DNA of 64,000 nt. Source: Geobacter argillaceus. Its GTDB lineage: Bacteria > Desulfobacterota > Desulfuromonadia > Geobacterales > DSM-12255. Location of the stretch: positions 1 through 64,000 of the forward strand of contig NZ_VLLN01000015.1 of NCBI RefSeq assembly GCF_007830735.1, given 5' to 3'. The notes under the pieces were generated by a model that saw nothing but the letters and a program-made list of their open reading frames with translations, was not told where the DNA came from and ran no database searches. Within the stretch, counting starts at the first letter, position 1; every line of letters begins with the position of its first letter. This document shows, piece by piece, positions 55,769 through 64,000 of the stretch. The position numbers and the translations under genes are program-made.

Positions 55769-56097
55769 GGGCGTTGGGAGGCTTGTTGTCAGCAGATCGT
55801 TGTAGGGATTGGCACTGCAAAGGGGGGGGCTATCTTTTTAGCACAACATCCAGCAGTATACCTGCATAAAAAATTATTTAATAGACTGTAAAATCAGTTC
55901 ATCGGCGCTATAGTCTAATCAGGTAGCTACCTGTAACAGACTGCAGAGAAAACGTAACAAGACTGCTCAGAAAAGGAGGGTAAATACTATCGAGGAAACT
56001 CCGCCTGGCAGGACACATACATAATTGCAGTCTGCATCCGGTGTAACTGCAGCCGGAACGACACCGTGAAAAACGGAACAAAGATATAAAAAAAACC
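55769..56097. other. Intergenic region with a small palindrome
   Basis: This gap of about 330 bases holds no convincing gene. CAGGTAGCTACCTG at about 55919-55932 is a perfect 14-base palindrome, and an AGGAGGGTAAAT string with no good ORF follows at about 55975. I compared it with common riboswitch motifs by eye and found no match. Confidence 0.4.
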
Positions 56098-56124
56098 GAA
56101 GGCCCGCCAACAAGGCGGGCCTTC
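56088..56124 (-). terminator. Terminator of tatB
   Basis: GAAGGCCCGCC (56098-56108) and GGCGGGCCTTC (56114-56124) form an 11-bp stem; on the minus strand it runs into eight Ts (56095-56088). Confidence 0.85.
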
Positions 56125-56202
56125 TTCGTTGTAGAGACCGGACGGAAAGGTGGATGTCACCCTTTCCTTTTTCATGTGCAGTGCGCAGAGGTAGGTCCCG
56201 GA

Positions 56203-56514
56203 TCAGCTTTTGGCCTGCTCCTTCTTGTCAGAGGCGGTCGTGCCCTTCTCGGCGGCGGCGTAACCGGCGGCAGCCTTTTCAGCCACCTCCTTCTCAGCGG
56301 CCTCCTTCGCGGCCACCTCTTTGGCGATCCGTTCCTTTTCTTCCTGAGCCTGCGTCTCTTCGGCAATGTTCTGCTTGAAGTCATCGGTGGCCCGCTTGAA
56401 TTCGGCCAGCCCTTTGCCGAGGGACCGGGCCAGTTCGGGAAGCTTCTGGGGGCCGATGACGATGAGGGCGATAACGAGAATGACGATCAATTCGGGCATG
56501 CCGATGCCAAACAT
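56203..56514 (-). CDS. tatB: Twin-arginine translocase subunit TatB
   Basis: The product has 103 residues from ATG 56514 ([22 protein letters not shown]). The N-terminal membrane helix, the [19 protein letters not shown] amphipathic helix and a long Ala/Glu/Lys-rich tail are the TatA/TatB pattern. The MFGIGMPE start and FKRATDDF favour TatB. It recognises Tat signal peptides with TatC. No tatC is in the window. The Tat-dependent IorB-like enzyme is one possible client. Confidence 0.85.
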   Translation of the reverse strand: MFGIGMPELIVILVIALIVIGPQKLPELARSLGKGLAEFKRATDDFKQNIAEETQAQEEKERIAKEVAAKEAAEKEVAEKAAAGYAAAEKGTTASDKKEQAKS

Positions 56515-56700
56515 ATGAGACCTCGCGTTGGTTGACTGCTGTCGCAAAAAGTAAGGAAATATTAGAAGATTTCCTGCAGGGTGTCAAGGAATGGGGGGCC
56601 GGCGGGGCAAAGGATTTGACAAGACGGCGTCAGATGGACTACCATCCCGCTGTCCCGTACCGTATACGGCATAATGGGAACATTTTGCTGCGAGGCTTGC

Positions 56701-57615
56701 ATGCCGGCTGACGACATCAAACAGACCATCCGCGCCCTCCTGAAGGACCGCAACGCCCTGTTGCTCGCCCACAACTACATGCGGGACGAGGTGCAGGAGA
56801 TTGCCGACATCACCGGCGACTCCCTGGGGCTCTCCCAGGAAGCAGCCAAGACCGATGCCGACGTCATTGTCTTCTGCGGGGTGCATTTCATGGCCGAATC
56901 GGCCGCGATCCTCTCGCCGGGCAAGACGGTGCTCCTCCCCCGCCTTGATGCAGGCTGCCCCATGGCCGACATGGTGACCGTCGAGGGGCTGAAGGCCATG
57001 AAGGCGCAGTATCCCGGCGTTCCGGTGATCACCTACGTGAACTCCTCGGCCGCGGTCAAGGCCGAGAGCGACATCTGCTGTACCTCGGCCAACGCGGGCA
57101 AGGTGGTCAACTCCCTCCCTGACCGGGAAGTGATCTTCGTGCCGGACCGCAACCTGGGCCGCTACATTGCCCGCTTCAGCGACAAGACTTTCCATTTCTG
57201 GGACGGCTACTGCCCGACCCACGAGCGGCTGAAGCCGGAAGCGGTGCAGGCGCTGAAGGCGCAACACCCGGACGCCCTCTTCATCTGCCACCCCGAGTGC
57301 AACCCGGCCGTGGTGGCCCTGGCCGACCATGTCTGCTCCACCTCGGGTATGTACGACTATTGCCGCAAGAGCCCGGCCCGCCGGTTCATCGTCGGCACCG
57401 AGGCCGGCATCCTTTACCGCCTGAAGCTGGACAGCCCGGACAAGGAGTTCATCCTCGCCTCGCCGGCCCTGATCTGTCCCAACATGAAGCTCACCTCTCT
57501 TGAAGACGTGCTGGCCGCTTTGCAGACCATGTCCCCGGTGGTTACCGTGCCGGAGGATATCCGGGTCCCGGCCAAGAGGGCGCTGGACCGGATGATCGCC
57601 ATCCCCCGCGACTAA
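56701..57615 (+). CDS. nadA: Quinolinate synthase NadA
   Basis: The product has 304 residues from ATG 56701 ([18 protein letters not shown]), behind GCGAGGCTTGC; an in-frame ATG at 56674 would add nine residues. The three cluster cysteines are seen in [27 protein letters not shown] and ALICPNMK regions, with [13 protein letters not shown] near the start. It condenses iminoaspartate with dihydroxyacetone phosphate to quinolinate in NAD synthesis, with an oxygen-sensitive [4Fe-4S] cluster. Confidence 0.95.
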   Translation: MPADDIKQTIRALLKDRNALLLAHNYMRDEVQEIADITGDSLGLSQEAAKTDADVIVFCGVHFMAESAAILSPGKTVLLPRLDAGCPMADMVTVEGLKAMKAQYPGVPVITYVNSSAAVKAESDICCTSANAGKVVNSLPDREVIFVPDRNLGRYIARFSDKTFHFWDGYCPTHERLKPEAVQALKAQHPDALFICHPECNPAVVALADHVCSTSGMYDYCRKSPARRFIVGTEAGILYRLKLDSPDKEFILASPALICPNMKLTSLEDVLAALQTMSPVVTVPEDIRVPAKRALDRMIAIPRD

Positions 57616-57649
57616 GGCAACGAGTTAATCTCGCTGTCAGGAGAAATAT

Positions 57650-57793
57650 ATGACCGGCTGTGCCTGCGGGCAGATGTACTGTAACGGTTGTATGGATGGA
57701 AAAGCAGTAGCAGATAACAAGTCGCCAATCCTACCCGGCAGACAGGTGTCAGAAGGGTCCACGGAAGAAGACCCGAAAGGGTCGCAGGCTTGA
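57650..57793 (+). CDS. Tiny cysteine-rich protein, copy 1
   Basis: The product has 47 residues from ATG 57650 behind CAGGAGAAATAT. It begins MTGCACGQMYCNGCMDGKAV, with four cysteines in the pattern CxCx4CxxC, then a polar tail with no further cysteine. A related reading frame lies at 62376-62520. The pattern suggests binding of one metal ion or a cluster; I do not recognise the family. It follows nadA by 34 bases and may be read from the same transcript. Confidence 0.65.
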   Translation: MTGCACGQMYCNGCMDGKAVADNKSPILPGRQVSEGSTEEDPKGSQA

Positions 57794-57845
57794 CTAGCTC
57801 CCCCCTCTCTCCTCGTACCTCCCCGCTGATCCCCTTCAGATTCAA

Positions 57846-57864
57846 CCTAAAAGCGGCTTTTAGG
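57846..57864. terminator. Hairpin after the small cysteine-rich gene
   Basis: CCTAAAAG, loop CGG and CTTTTAGG form a perfect 8-bp stem about 50 bases after the stop of the small gene. No T-run follows. Confidence 0.45.
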
Positions 57865-57876
57865 TCCACGAACGAC

Positions 57877-57989
57877 ACGAAAACACACGAAAAAATAAAA
57901 CATTGCAGCAGATCAGCAATTCACCGAACAGGTCGTACGGTGATGCTGCTTATTTTACTGATTTAGTTCGTGTTTTTCGTGTGTTTCGT
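57877..57989. repeat. Inverted CACGAAAA-type repeats
   Basis: ACGAAAACACACGAAAAA (57877-57894) is nearly the reverse complement of TTTTTCGTGTGTTTCGT (57973-57989), enclosing about 80 bases. Similar ACGAAAACACACGAAA tracts are known as dispersed intergenic repeats in many genomes. Confidence 0.6.
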
Positions 57990-58051
57990 TGACAACTGCT
58001 TTTTTGCCCTATATTCCATATCTGGCGGATGAACATATCGGGGGGAACCAG

Positions 58052-60097
58052 ATGCGAGCAGAAATGAAGCAACCCACCATCCTGATTATTGATGATGATC
58101 CCAACAACATGGCCGTTGTGACCAATTTTCTTGCAGAATGCGACTATACCGTTCTTGTGGCCGAGGATGGGGAAAGCGGAATCTCCAGGGCGGAATACGC
58201 CCGGCCCGACCTGATTCTGCTCGATGTCATGATGCCATGGATCGACGGCTATGAGACCTGCCGCCGGCTGAAGGCCCTTGACAATACACGGGATATCCCG
58301 GTGATTTTCATGACCGCCCTGTCTGATACTGATTACAAGGTGAAGGGCTTCGATGTCGGAGCCGTGGACTACATCACCAAGCCATTCCAGCGTGAAGAGG
58401 TGCTGGCTCGCGTCGGGGTGCATCTGCGTATCAGGGAACTGACGTCCAGTTTGCAGGAGGCAAAAGGCTCGCTGGAACGACGCGTTGAACAGCGCACCAG
58501 GGAGTTGGCGATTGCCAATAGAGAACTGGAAGAAAAAATAGACGAACTGAAACGGACCCAGGACGCCTTGCAGCAGAGCGAAAAGAAGTTTCGTGCCATC
58601 TTTGACCAGACCTTCCAGATGATGGGGGTCTTATCCCCCGATGGCATTCTGTTGGAGGCCAATCAGACCGCACTGGACATCAGTGGCGTCACCGAGTCGG
58701 ATGTCATCGGTAAACCTTTCTGGGACTCACCCTGGTGGACATACTCCGCCGAACTCCGGGAAAAAGTACATGGTGCGGTCGCCAAGGCTGCAGCGGGCGA
58801 ATTGGTACGGTTTGAGGCGAACTACCTGGACCGTGGTGGAAACCTCTACAACATCGACTTTTCCTTGAAACCGGTGATCAACGATCAGGGTGAGGTCATA
58901 TTGCTCATCCCGGAGGGTCGCGACATCACCGACATCAAGAAGCTGGAAAGAGAGCTGCGCCAGTCACAGAAGATGGAGGCAATCGGTACTCTTGCCGGTG
59001 GGATAGCCCACGATTTCAACAATATCCTTACCGCCATCATCGGCTATACCGATCTGGCACAGCGCAAGCTGCAGAACAACGGTGCAGCGGCACGCGATCT
59101 GGAACGGGCACAGGAGGCGAGCGCCCGCGCCAAGGACCTGGTGAGCAGGATCCTGACCTTCAGCCGTCAGAGTGAGCAGGAGCCGGAACCGGTACCGGTG
59201 GCTTCCATCGTCGAGGAGGTGTTGATGCTCCTGCGTTCCTCGATCCCATCTACCATAGAGATTCAACAGCAGATCGCTGCCAGTTTGAAAAGGGACCTGA
59301 TCCTCGCCGATCCGACCCAACTCCACCAAGTGCTGATGAATCTCGGCACCAATGCGGCACATGCCATGCGCGAGCGTGGAGGAATATTGACGGTGTCCCT
59401 GTCGGATGTCGAGGTCGATGCCTCGCTGATCGCACTCTACCCGGACCTCACGCCCGGCTCCTTCGTGCGGTTGACGGTGAGCGACACCGGCCATGGCATG
59501 GAGGGCCACGTCAGAGAGCGGATATTCGATCCGTACTTCACGACCAAAAAGGTGGGAGAAGGGAGCGGCATCGGCTTGGCTGTGGTGCAAGGAATCGTCA
59601 AGAATCATGGCGGCGCGATCAGTGTCGATAGCGAACCAGGGCAAGGAACCACCTTTCACATCTTTCTGCCGAAGCTTGTGGCGGAGATTGCTCCCCGGGA
59701 CCCGGCAGGTGATGAATCGAGCGGCGGCACGGAGCGGATACTCTTTGTGGACGACGAAGCAATGCTGGCGGAGTTGGGGCAGGAGCTGCTCGGATCGCTT
59801 GGGTACTCCGCTACCGTTACGGCGAGCAGCAGTGAGGCATTGCAACTCTTCAGGTCAAATCCACAGGGATTTGACCTGGTCATTACGGATATGACCATGC
59901 CGGGGCTCACCGGCAAGGAGTTGGCCTGTGAACTCATGACCATCAGGCCGGATATTCCGATTGTCCTCTGCACCGGATACAGCGAGGATCTCAACGAGAC
60001 CCAGGCCAAAGAAGCCGAAATAGCCGGCTACGTCATGAAGCCGTATACCAAAAACAGCCTGGACAAAACCATTCGCAAAGTGTTGGCAGGTGACTGA
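58052..60097 (+). CDS. Hybrid sensor histidine kinase (REC-PAS-HisKA-HATPase-REC)
   Basis: The product has 681 residues from ATG 58052 behind GGGGGGAACCAG. An N-terminal receiver (IIDDDPNNM; phospho-Asp in LILLDVMMPW) is followed by a coiled coil, a PAS domain (about 190-310), HisKA with the phospho-His in IAHDFNNILTAI, a HATPase with NLGTNAAHAM and GSGIGLAVV, and a C-terminal receiver (LVITDMTMPGLTG). The HDFNN form of HisKA is the family associated with NtrB-like and hybrid kinases. There is no DNA-binding partner gene next to it, so its output is unknown. Confidence 0.93.
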   Translation: MRAEMKQPTILIIDDDPNNMAVVTNFLAECDYTVLVAEDGESGISRAEYARPDLILLDVMMPWIDGYETCRRLKALDNTRDIPVIFMTALSDTDYKVKGFDVGAVDYITKPFQREEVLARVGVHLRIRELTSSLQEAKGSLERRVEQRTRELAIANRELEEKIDELKRTQDALQQSEKKFRAIFDQTFQMMGVLSPDGILLEANQTALDISGVTESDVIGKPFWDSPWWTYSAELREKVHGAVAKAAAGELVRFEANYLDRGGNLYNIDFSLKPVINDQGEVILLIPEGRDITDIKKLERELRQSQKMEAIGTLAGGIAHDFNNILTAIIGYTDLAQRKLQNNGAAARDLERAQEASARAKDLVSRILTFSRQSEQEPEPVPVASIVEEVLMLLRSSIPSTIEIQQQIAASLKRDLILADPTQLHQVLMNLGTNAAHAMRERGGILTVSLSDVEVDASLIALYPDLTPGSFVRLTVSDTGHGMEGHVRERIFDPYFTTKKVGEGSGIGLAVVQGIVKNHGGAISVDSEPGQGTTFHIFLPKLVAEIAPRDPAGDESSGGTERILFVDDEAMLAELGQELLGSLGYSATVTASSSEALQLFRSNPQGFDLVITDMTMPGLTGKELACELMTIRPDIPIVLCTGYSEDLNETQAKEAEIAGYVMKPYTKNSLDKTIRKVLAGD

Positions 60098-60353
60098 TGG
60101 AGGCTCGTGTCCCGCGCGTAATCAGCATAGCTCAAGCCCCCCATTGAACATATTGTAAATTGAATTGACGATTTGTTCGAGCAGCCTGGCTACTCGGCGG
60201 ATCACCCGGCAGTGCTGGCATATGGCGGGGACAAGGAGCTTTCGAACTACAATGTTTCAATCATTCCGTGGAGAAATCTGGGGAGTTTGACTTCGAACCA
60301 ACCCCTCCCCCCAAAAAAATCGTCCCCCACCCGCTCAAGTACCCCTACTGCAA

Positions 60354-60444
60354 CATTTTGTTACACTTGGCTGTAAAGCAGCCATGGGAGGGCGCTTGCT
60401 GGTGCAAGTGTAACATTATGTGACATCTCATTTTGTTACACCTG
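60354..60444. repeat. GTTACAC repeats
   Basis: TTTTGTTACACTTG (60356-60369) has an exact inverted partner CAAGTGTAAC at 60404-60413, and TTTTGTTACACCTG (60431-60444) is a third, direct copy. They lie in the 919-base gap (60098-61016), which is AT-rich and has no gene that I trust. Confidence 0.6.
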
Positions 60445-60798
60445 CCTTGTTGGCCGCCCGCAACATATTGATATTATGTATTATTGCTTTTGGCACGAAA
60501 CCTGTAATATACAAAGCCTTTATCATTCTTGTGTGTAATGTGCTGGAGGGCGCGTTGGAAATATTTGCCAAGGAAATTTCTGAAGCCGCGTGTGGTAGCA
60601 TGATGCCGTGCGTGGCTTTCATTTATTGCGGGAGTGAAGTTTGTACGTCGTCCGAGGAATACGGCCGGGCATCTCCTCTGGGAACGCAAAGGGGAACATG
60701 GTTAGTCGATAAACTCTGCACTTAGTCAACAAGTCAACTACGTTTGTCCCCCGGTCTGACTTGTGGCATATGGGTGCATTGCCGGGACAAAACTGGAA

Positions 60799-60925
60799 AA
60801 GTTTATAGTATTGGAAACACGAAGCACAGCAAATCGTGGCAAAGCTTATAATAGTAGAAACCTTCCTGGTTTATAAATATATAAACTTGTTTATACATGT
60901 ATAAGCTTGCCTATAAATATAAACC
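60799..60925. promoter_or_regulatory. Array of phased GTTTATA palindromes
   Basis: Three palindromes follow one another at about 20-base spacing: TTTATAAATATATAAA (centre 60877), GTTTATACATGTATAAGC (60889-60906) and CTATAAATATAAACC (60911-60925). Two degenerate copies of the same pattern (TTTATA...GAAAC, CTTATA...GAAACC) lie at 60801 and 60844. The spacing of about two helical turns suggests cooperative binding of a regulator upstream of the metallopeptidase gene. Confidence 0.6.
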
Positions 60926-61016
60926 TGGCTCTAACTGCTCATTTACGAGTTGAACTATGAACCGATGAGAGATTCATAAAGGGATGCAGTGGATATATCG
61001 AATATTGGGAGGATAA

Positions 61017-62030
61017 ATGCGAATAATTCTTACGATTATTTTGATTATGCTGGCGGTCCCCTCCTTAGCAGAGGTCAGGGTCCAATCTCAGATTCCCGTA
61101 AATAGGAACGGGAGCGAATTGGTTCAAGCAAGAAGTTACACGACGATTCCCCTTGGCAGCATTAATCAGGGAGATGAAATCGATGTCTCTGTTACCGTAA
61201 CGAATGCCGTTTACAAGGATTTATCTGCATATGTCATCGACAAGACCAACCTCAATCTGATGAACCAGGGACTGGAGTACAAGTCTGCCGGAGTTCAAAA
61301 ACAGATTTCGCCAATCCAGTTTAAGACGAAGTCTTGGAGTTACGGAGAATATTACCTCGTTCTTGATAATCGGTTTGCGAACTTTCTTGGTAAGAAGATT
61401 GACTACAATATCAAGACCGTAAAAACCCTGCCTGAAGCCGACAGAATGAAGCTTGCTGAGTCTTACGATGCAATATACGATTCCTTGAAGAGCACATTCA
61501 TATTCCCTGATTTCAACATAAATATTGTCATGTGCGGCATGGAGAATGCCTTCTCAAATCCCGATATTACACTGTGCAGTGAGCTGGTTCAGAAACTGAT
61601 CCAGGACGGCCAGCCAAGAGCAATAGTGCCAATATTCATGCACGAATTGGGGCATACCCTTCTGAATCTTTGGGGACTGCCTGGTTTCGATAATGAGGAT
61701 GTCGTTGATGAGTTCGCGACGATAATGTTAGTAAGAATGGGGGAAGACGGTAAACGGTCAATTAACGAAGCGATGGAATGGTTTTCGGGGCATGACGTTC
61801 AAGCAGAAGTTCTGAACATGCTAAAGAAGGGCGACCGGCATTCTCTGTCGATTCAGCGGATAAGAAACATGGAACGGCTGATGGCTTCCCCTGAGAATTA
61901 TGCCCGGAGATGGAACCGGCTGCTGTATCCGCACATGACGGATAAGGCTCTCAACGGCATAATAAACAGTACCGGTAAATTTGATGAGCCGGCGTTGGCG
62001 AAAAACGAACTCGAAAAAAGAAGGAAATAA
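61017..62030 (+). CDS. Secreted zinc metallopeptidase (DUF4344-like)
   Basis: The product has 337 residues from ATG 61017. A signal peptide (MRIILTIILIMLAVPSLAEV) is followed by a beta-rich N-terminal domain (about 20-150) and a metallopeptidase domain with HELGHTLLNL (HExxH) and VVDEFATIML, whose Glu probably is the third zinc ligand. This is the layout of DUF4344 putative metallopeptidases. The gene is more AT-rich than its neighbours and has a repeat-rich upstream region, both signs of acquisition. Substrate unknown. Confidence 0.8.
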   Translation: MRIILTIILIMLAVPSLAEVRVQSQIPVNRNGSELVQARSYTTIPLGSINQGDEIDVSVTVTNAVYKDLSAYVIDKTNLNLMNQGLEYKSAGVQKQISPIQFKTKSWSYGEYYLVLDNRFANFLGKKIDYNIKTVKTLPEADRMKLAESYDAIYDSLKSTFIFPDFNINIVMCGMENAFSNPDITLCSELVQKLIQDGQPRAIVPIFMHELGHTLLNLWGLPGFDNEDVVDEFATIMLVRMGEDGKRSINEAMEWFSGHDVQAEVLNMLKKGDRHSLSIQRIRNMERLMASPENYARRWNRLLYPHMTDKALNGIINSTGKFDEPALAKNELEKRRK

Positions 62031-62112
62031 AGCATCTGGGTCAACACATTTTACAATCAAAAAGGGGGCAAAGCTCCAAATTTCAAACAGATGAACAAGA
62101 TTTTCCCAACTC

Positions 62113-62146
62113 ACGGCTGGACCGGCCCTAAAAATCGGCCGGTCAG
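62113..62146 (+). terminator. Hairpin after the metallopeptidase gene
   Basis: GGCTGGACCGGCC pairs with GGCCGGTCAGCC across the loop CTAAAAATC, with one bulged base. No T-tract follows. The rest of 62031-62375 shows no gene. Confidence 0.5.
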
Positions 62147-62375
62147 CCTTGCGTTGAACAGGGTGTTTCTATGACTGATAACGCAAAAGATATCCTACTA
62201 GTACCCAGTAACTCATAACTTTTCGTGGGAGCTGTGGGGTCAGGTCAGACTTTCGGACATTTCATCGCGCCCGACTAGAACAGAATCATGGGGCGTGGGA
62301 GAATGCCCGCTCAGGTGGGGTGTCTGTATTTTTCCTTGATGGTGGGGAGAAAAATTCGCGCCGTCTGGAGGGATA

Positions 62376-62520
62376 ATGGAAAGCTGCGCCTGCCGGGCAG
62401 ATGTATTGTAACGGCTGCATGAAGGACCAACCGGTTGCAACCAAAGATTCGGCAATCCTCCCAGCCAAACAGGAATCGTCCGGCTCCAAGGCGAAAGTGT
62501 CAAAGGAATCGAAGGCGTAG
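62376..62520 (+). pseudogene. Tiny cysteine-rich protein, copy 2, frameshifted
   Basis: ATG 62376 stands behind CTGGAGGGATA. The frame reads MESCAC, then an extra C at about 62394 shifts it; from there the other frame gives GQMYCNGCMKDQPVATKDSA and ends KESKA at TAG 62520. With one base removed it would be a close paralog of 57650-57793 (CxCx4CxxC). It is either a pseudogene or a sequence error; an internal ATG at 62401 would give only half of the cysteines. Confidence 0.6.
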
Positions 62521-62543
62521 ACCGTTAACTACCGACCATAACC

Positions 62544-63161
62544 ATGATACATTTCTTGAGCATTGGCATCATTCTGGGGCTTTCCGCCGGGTTTTCCCCC
62601 GGCCCGCTCCTGATGCTGGTCATTTCGGAAACGCTCCGCCACGGTACGCGATCGGGCATCAAGGTCGCACTGGCGCCGATCATCACCGATCTGCCGATCA
62701 TTCTTGTCACCCTTGCCTGCCTGGTACAACTCTCCGGTTATCACGACATCCTCGGCATCATTTCACTGGCTGGCGGCATGTTCGTCCTGTTCACGGGGTA
62801 TGAGGCGCTCCGCACCCAAGAAGTCGAACTCATCCTGCCAAAGGAACTACCGAGATCACTGCTGAAAGGGGTCCTGACCAACATTCTCAGCCCGCATCCG
62901 TACCTGTTCTGGATCAGCGTCGGTGCGCCGATACTGACCAGGTCGCTTACCATCAGCATTGCCGCGTTCTCTGCGTTCATCGCCGGTTTCTACCTGTCGC
63001 TGGTCGGCGCAAAGATCATCCTGGCCATCGCGGTCGGCAGATCAAAACTGTTTCTGAGCAGCAGGCTCTACCTGTACATCATGCGCTTTCTCGGCTTCCT
63101 GCTGACACTGTTGGCGGTCATGCTACTGCGGGAAGGGGTGAAACTGCTGGGCTTCATCTAA
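62544..63161 (+). CDS. LysE-family exporter
   Basis: The product has 205 residues with about six membrane helices. The LysE/RhtB signature is seen in GFSPGPLLMLVISETLRHGTRSG and LTNILSPHPYLFWISVGAP. It probably exports an amino acid or related small molecule. It follows the cysteine-rich remnant by 23 bases and is convergent with the gene at the window edge. Confidence 0.92.
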   Translation: MIHFLSIGIILGLSAGFSPGPLLMLVISETLRHGTRSGIKVALAPIITDLPIILVTLACLVQLSGYHDILGIISLAGGMFVLFTGYEALRTQEVELILPKELPRSLLKGVLTNILSPHPYLFWISVGAPILTRSLTISIAAFSAFIAGFYLSLVGAKIILAIAVGRSKLFLSSRLYLYIMRFLGFLLTLLAVMLLREGVKLLGFI

Positions 63162-63180
63162 CTTCGCCGCCCCTCATTTC

Positions 63181-64000
63181 CTACCAGACATAATCCTTCG
63201 CGATCTCCCGCTTGTCGTGGCCGTAGAGGATGTGCAGCACCCTCAGCGCCTTCAGCTTCACCGGCGACAGCGAACCGATTGGCAGGTAGACGATCTTCCT
63301 CCCCAGGCGGGCAGCCAGCTGGCGGAACATGCTCCTGGGCGGGCGCGGCGCGGCATAGACCACGTGCTTCTCCCGCGAATAGTCCAGGGCTGCCAGGAGG
63401 AGCCGCTCGTGCTTGCCCCGGGCAAAGGCGTAGTCCGGGTCGCTCCAGACATCCAGCATCCGCCGGGGGGGGAAACAGAGGACGAAGCCGCCGTACTCGC
63501 AGCGGCAGATGCCGGGGCCGACGATGTTGTCGGCCGGCGGAGTGGCGTAGAAGGCCATGTCCGATTCCTGGTCGTGCTCCCCGAGCCAGGTCATGCAGTA
63601 GGGAAAACGGTCGCTCCCCCGATCCTCGTCGAAGATCACCACCACACTCCCCACCCCGCCGGTCACCCGTTGCTGCTCCCGCACGTAGAGCCGCCCTTCG
63701 TGCAGGTTGCGCACGGTCTCCCGCAGGTCGATGCCGTCCAGGAGCGAGGCACTGAACGGCTCGGTCCGGAACTGCTCCTCGGAAAGCTGCTTGGCCCCCT
63801 TCTTCTTCAGGAACCGCCCGTACTCCTCGATCTGCAAATCCTCCGGCGGGTAGGAGCAGATGGACGGATTGTCGAACCCATCCAGCCACTCGCCGGGCCG
63901 CTTCTCCCGCCGCCGCTTAAGAAACTGCAGCGAGGAGAGCCCTTTCCCAGGCCTCGGCTGGCGAGGACGAAAGCGGATCTGGCGGCTGGCGCCGCAGATG
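63181..64000 (-). CDS. Unidentified protein, partial at the window edge
   Basis: The reading frame is open from the right edge of the window to the stop at 63181, giving at least 272 residues; the true start lies beyond 64000. An internal TTG at 63837 is not needed as a start, because the upstream part (ICGASRQIRFRPRQPRPGKG...GEWLDGFDNPSICSYPPEDL) also reads as protein. Visible segments include VGSVVVIFDEDRGSDRFPYC and MAFYATPPADNIVGPGICRC. I do not recognise the family. The cysteine in CRCEYGG and the acidic DEDRG are notable but not diagnostic. Confidence 0.6.
   Translation of the reverse strand, partial: ICGASRQIRFRPRQPRPGKGLSSLQFLKRRREKRPGEWLDGFDNPSICSYPPEDLQIEEYGRFLKKKGAKQLSEEQFRTEPFSASLLDGIDLRETVRNLHEGRLYVREQQRVTGGVGSVVVIFDEDRGSDRFPYCMTWLGEHDQESDMAFYATPPADNIVGPGICRCEYGGFVLCFPPRRMLDVWSDPDYAFARGKHERLLLAALDYSREKHVVYAAPRPPRSMFRQLAARLGRKIVYLPIGSLSPVKLKALRVLHILYGHDKREIAKDYVW

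Noticed and set aside
55975-56100. A riboswitch in the ovoA-tatB gap
   Set aside because: I could not match any known aptamer consensus by eye, and the region is not followed by a gene start on either strand in the right place.
60420-60725. A 101-codon ORF in the gap before the metallopeptidase gene
   Set aside because: There is no ribosome site and no recognisable domain, and it runs through the GTTACAC repeats. A small membrane protein cannot be excluded.

Overview
The window looks like a chromosomal segment of an anaerobic, toluene-degrading member of the Geobacteraceae (Desulfuromonadales). The basis is a benzylsuccinate synthase (bss) cluster, an atpX-atpF-atpH-atpA-atpG-atpD-atpC operon with a separate b' subunit, PilT next to a GspE/PilB-like protein, rubredoxin, a ferritin-like protein, a c-type-heme/CopD/cytochrome b5 membrane protein, and high-GC coding sequence broken by AT-rich accessory patches. 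Family calls come from reading motifs in the sequence; no database search was possible.

Positions 1-10,000 hold the toluene-activation locus. On the minus strand lie bssD (activase), bssC (a 58-codon gene), bssA (glycyl-radical catalytic subunit), bssB, bssE (MoxR-type AAA+ ATPase) and a von Willebrand A partner. A XylR/DmpR-type sigma-54 activator is divergent, and a good -24/-12 promoter stands upstream of bssD. Two large intercistronic hairpins flank bssB. The stretch at 10.1-10.33 kb carries tRNA debris, including the 3' half of a tRNA-Phe, which may be an old island boundary.

Positions 10,490-22,735 are core genome: the ATP synthase operon, pdxA-mtgA, a GspE-like protein with degenerate nucleotide-binding motifs followed by pilT, and a convergent glycosyltransferase.

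Positions 22,938-27,618, between tRNA-Pro(CGG) and tRNA-Ser(GGA), hold a small P4-like integrative element: tyrosine integrase, AlpA-like regulator, RepA-like helicase, a small HTH-like protein and an integrase fragment. Its alpA-repA operon has a leader of about 370 nt with a promoter/operator palindrome, two exact 38-bp direct repeats and an intrinsic terminator ahead of alpA. This suggests leader-RNA control of the kind known in phage P4 immunity and is my best candidate for an undescribed system.

Positions 27,640-40,110 are mostly housekeeping and conserved small genes: plsC, an MFS permease, a radical SAM protein, a ferritin-like protein, cspA, rubredoxin, a CvfB-like protein, YggU, DTW and DUF1456 proteins, a CopD/cytochrome b5 protein, GNAT and DUF445. 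Positions 40,200-53,620 form an aldehyde/quinone stress and accessory block: a YqhC-like AraC regulator, a DkgA-like aldo/keto reductase, a YqhD-like alcohol dehydrogenase with a frameshift, a VapBC-like pair, a Bro-N protein and an IorAB-type molybdenum oxidoreductase flanked by gene remnants. A promoter block of about 100 bp occurs in front of both parts. A flavodoxin-like reductase and a TetR repressor share an identical type of operator and are followed by a quinone reductase.

Positions 53,657-64,000 carry ovoA (ovothiol synthesis), tatB, nadA, a hybrid histidine kinase, an AT-rich stretch with an array of phased palindromes before a secreted metallopeptidase gene, a LysE exporter and a gene cut by the window edge. 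Two copies of a tiny cysteine-rich protein gene, one frameshifted, occur at 57.65 and 62.38 kb.
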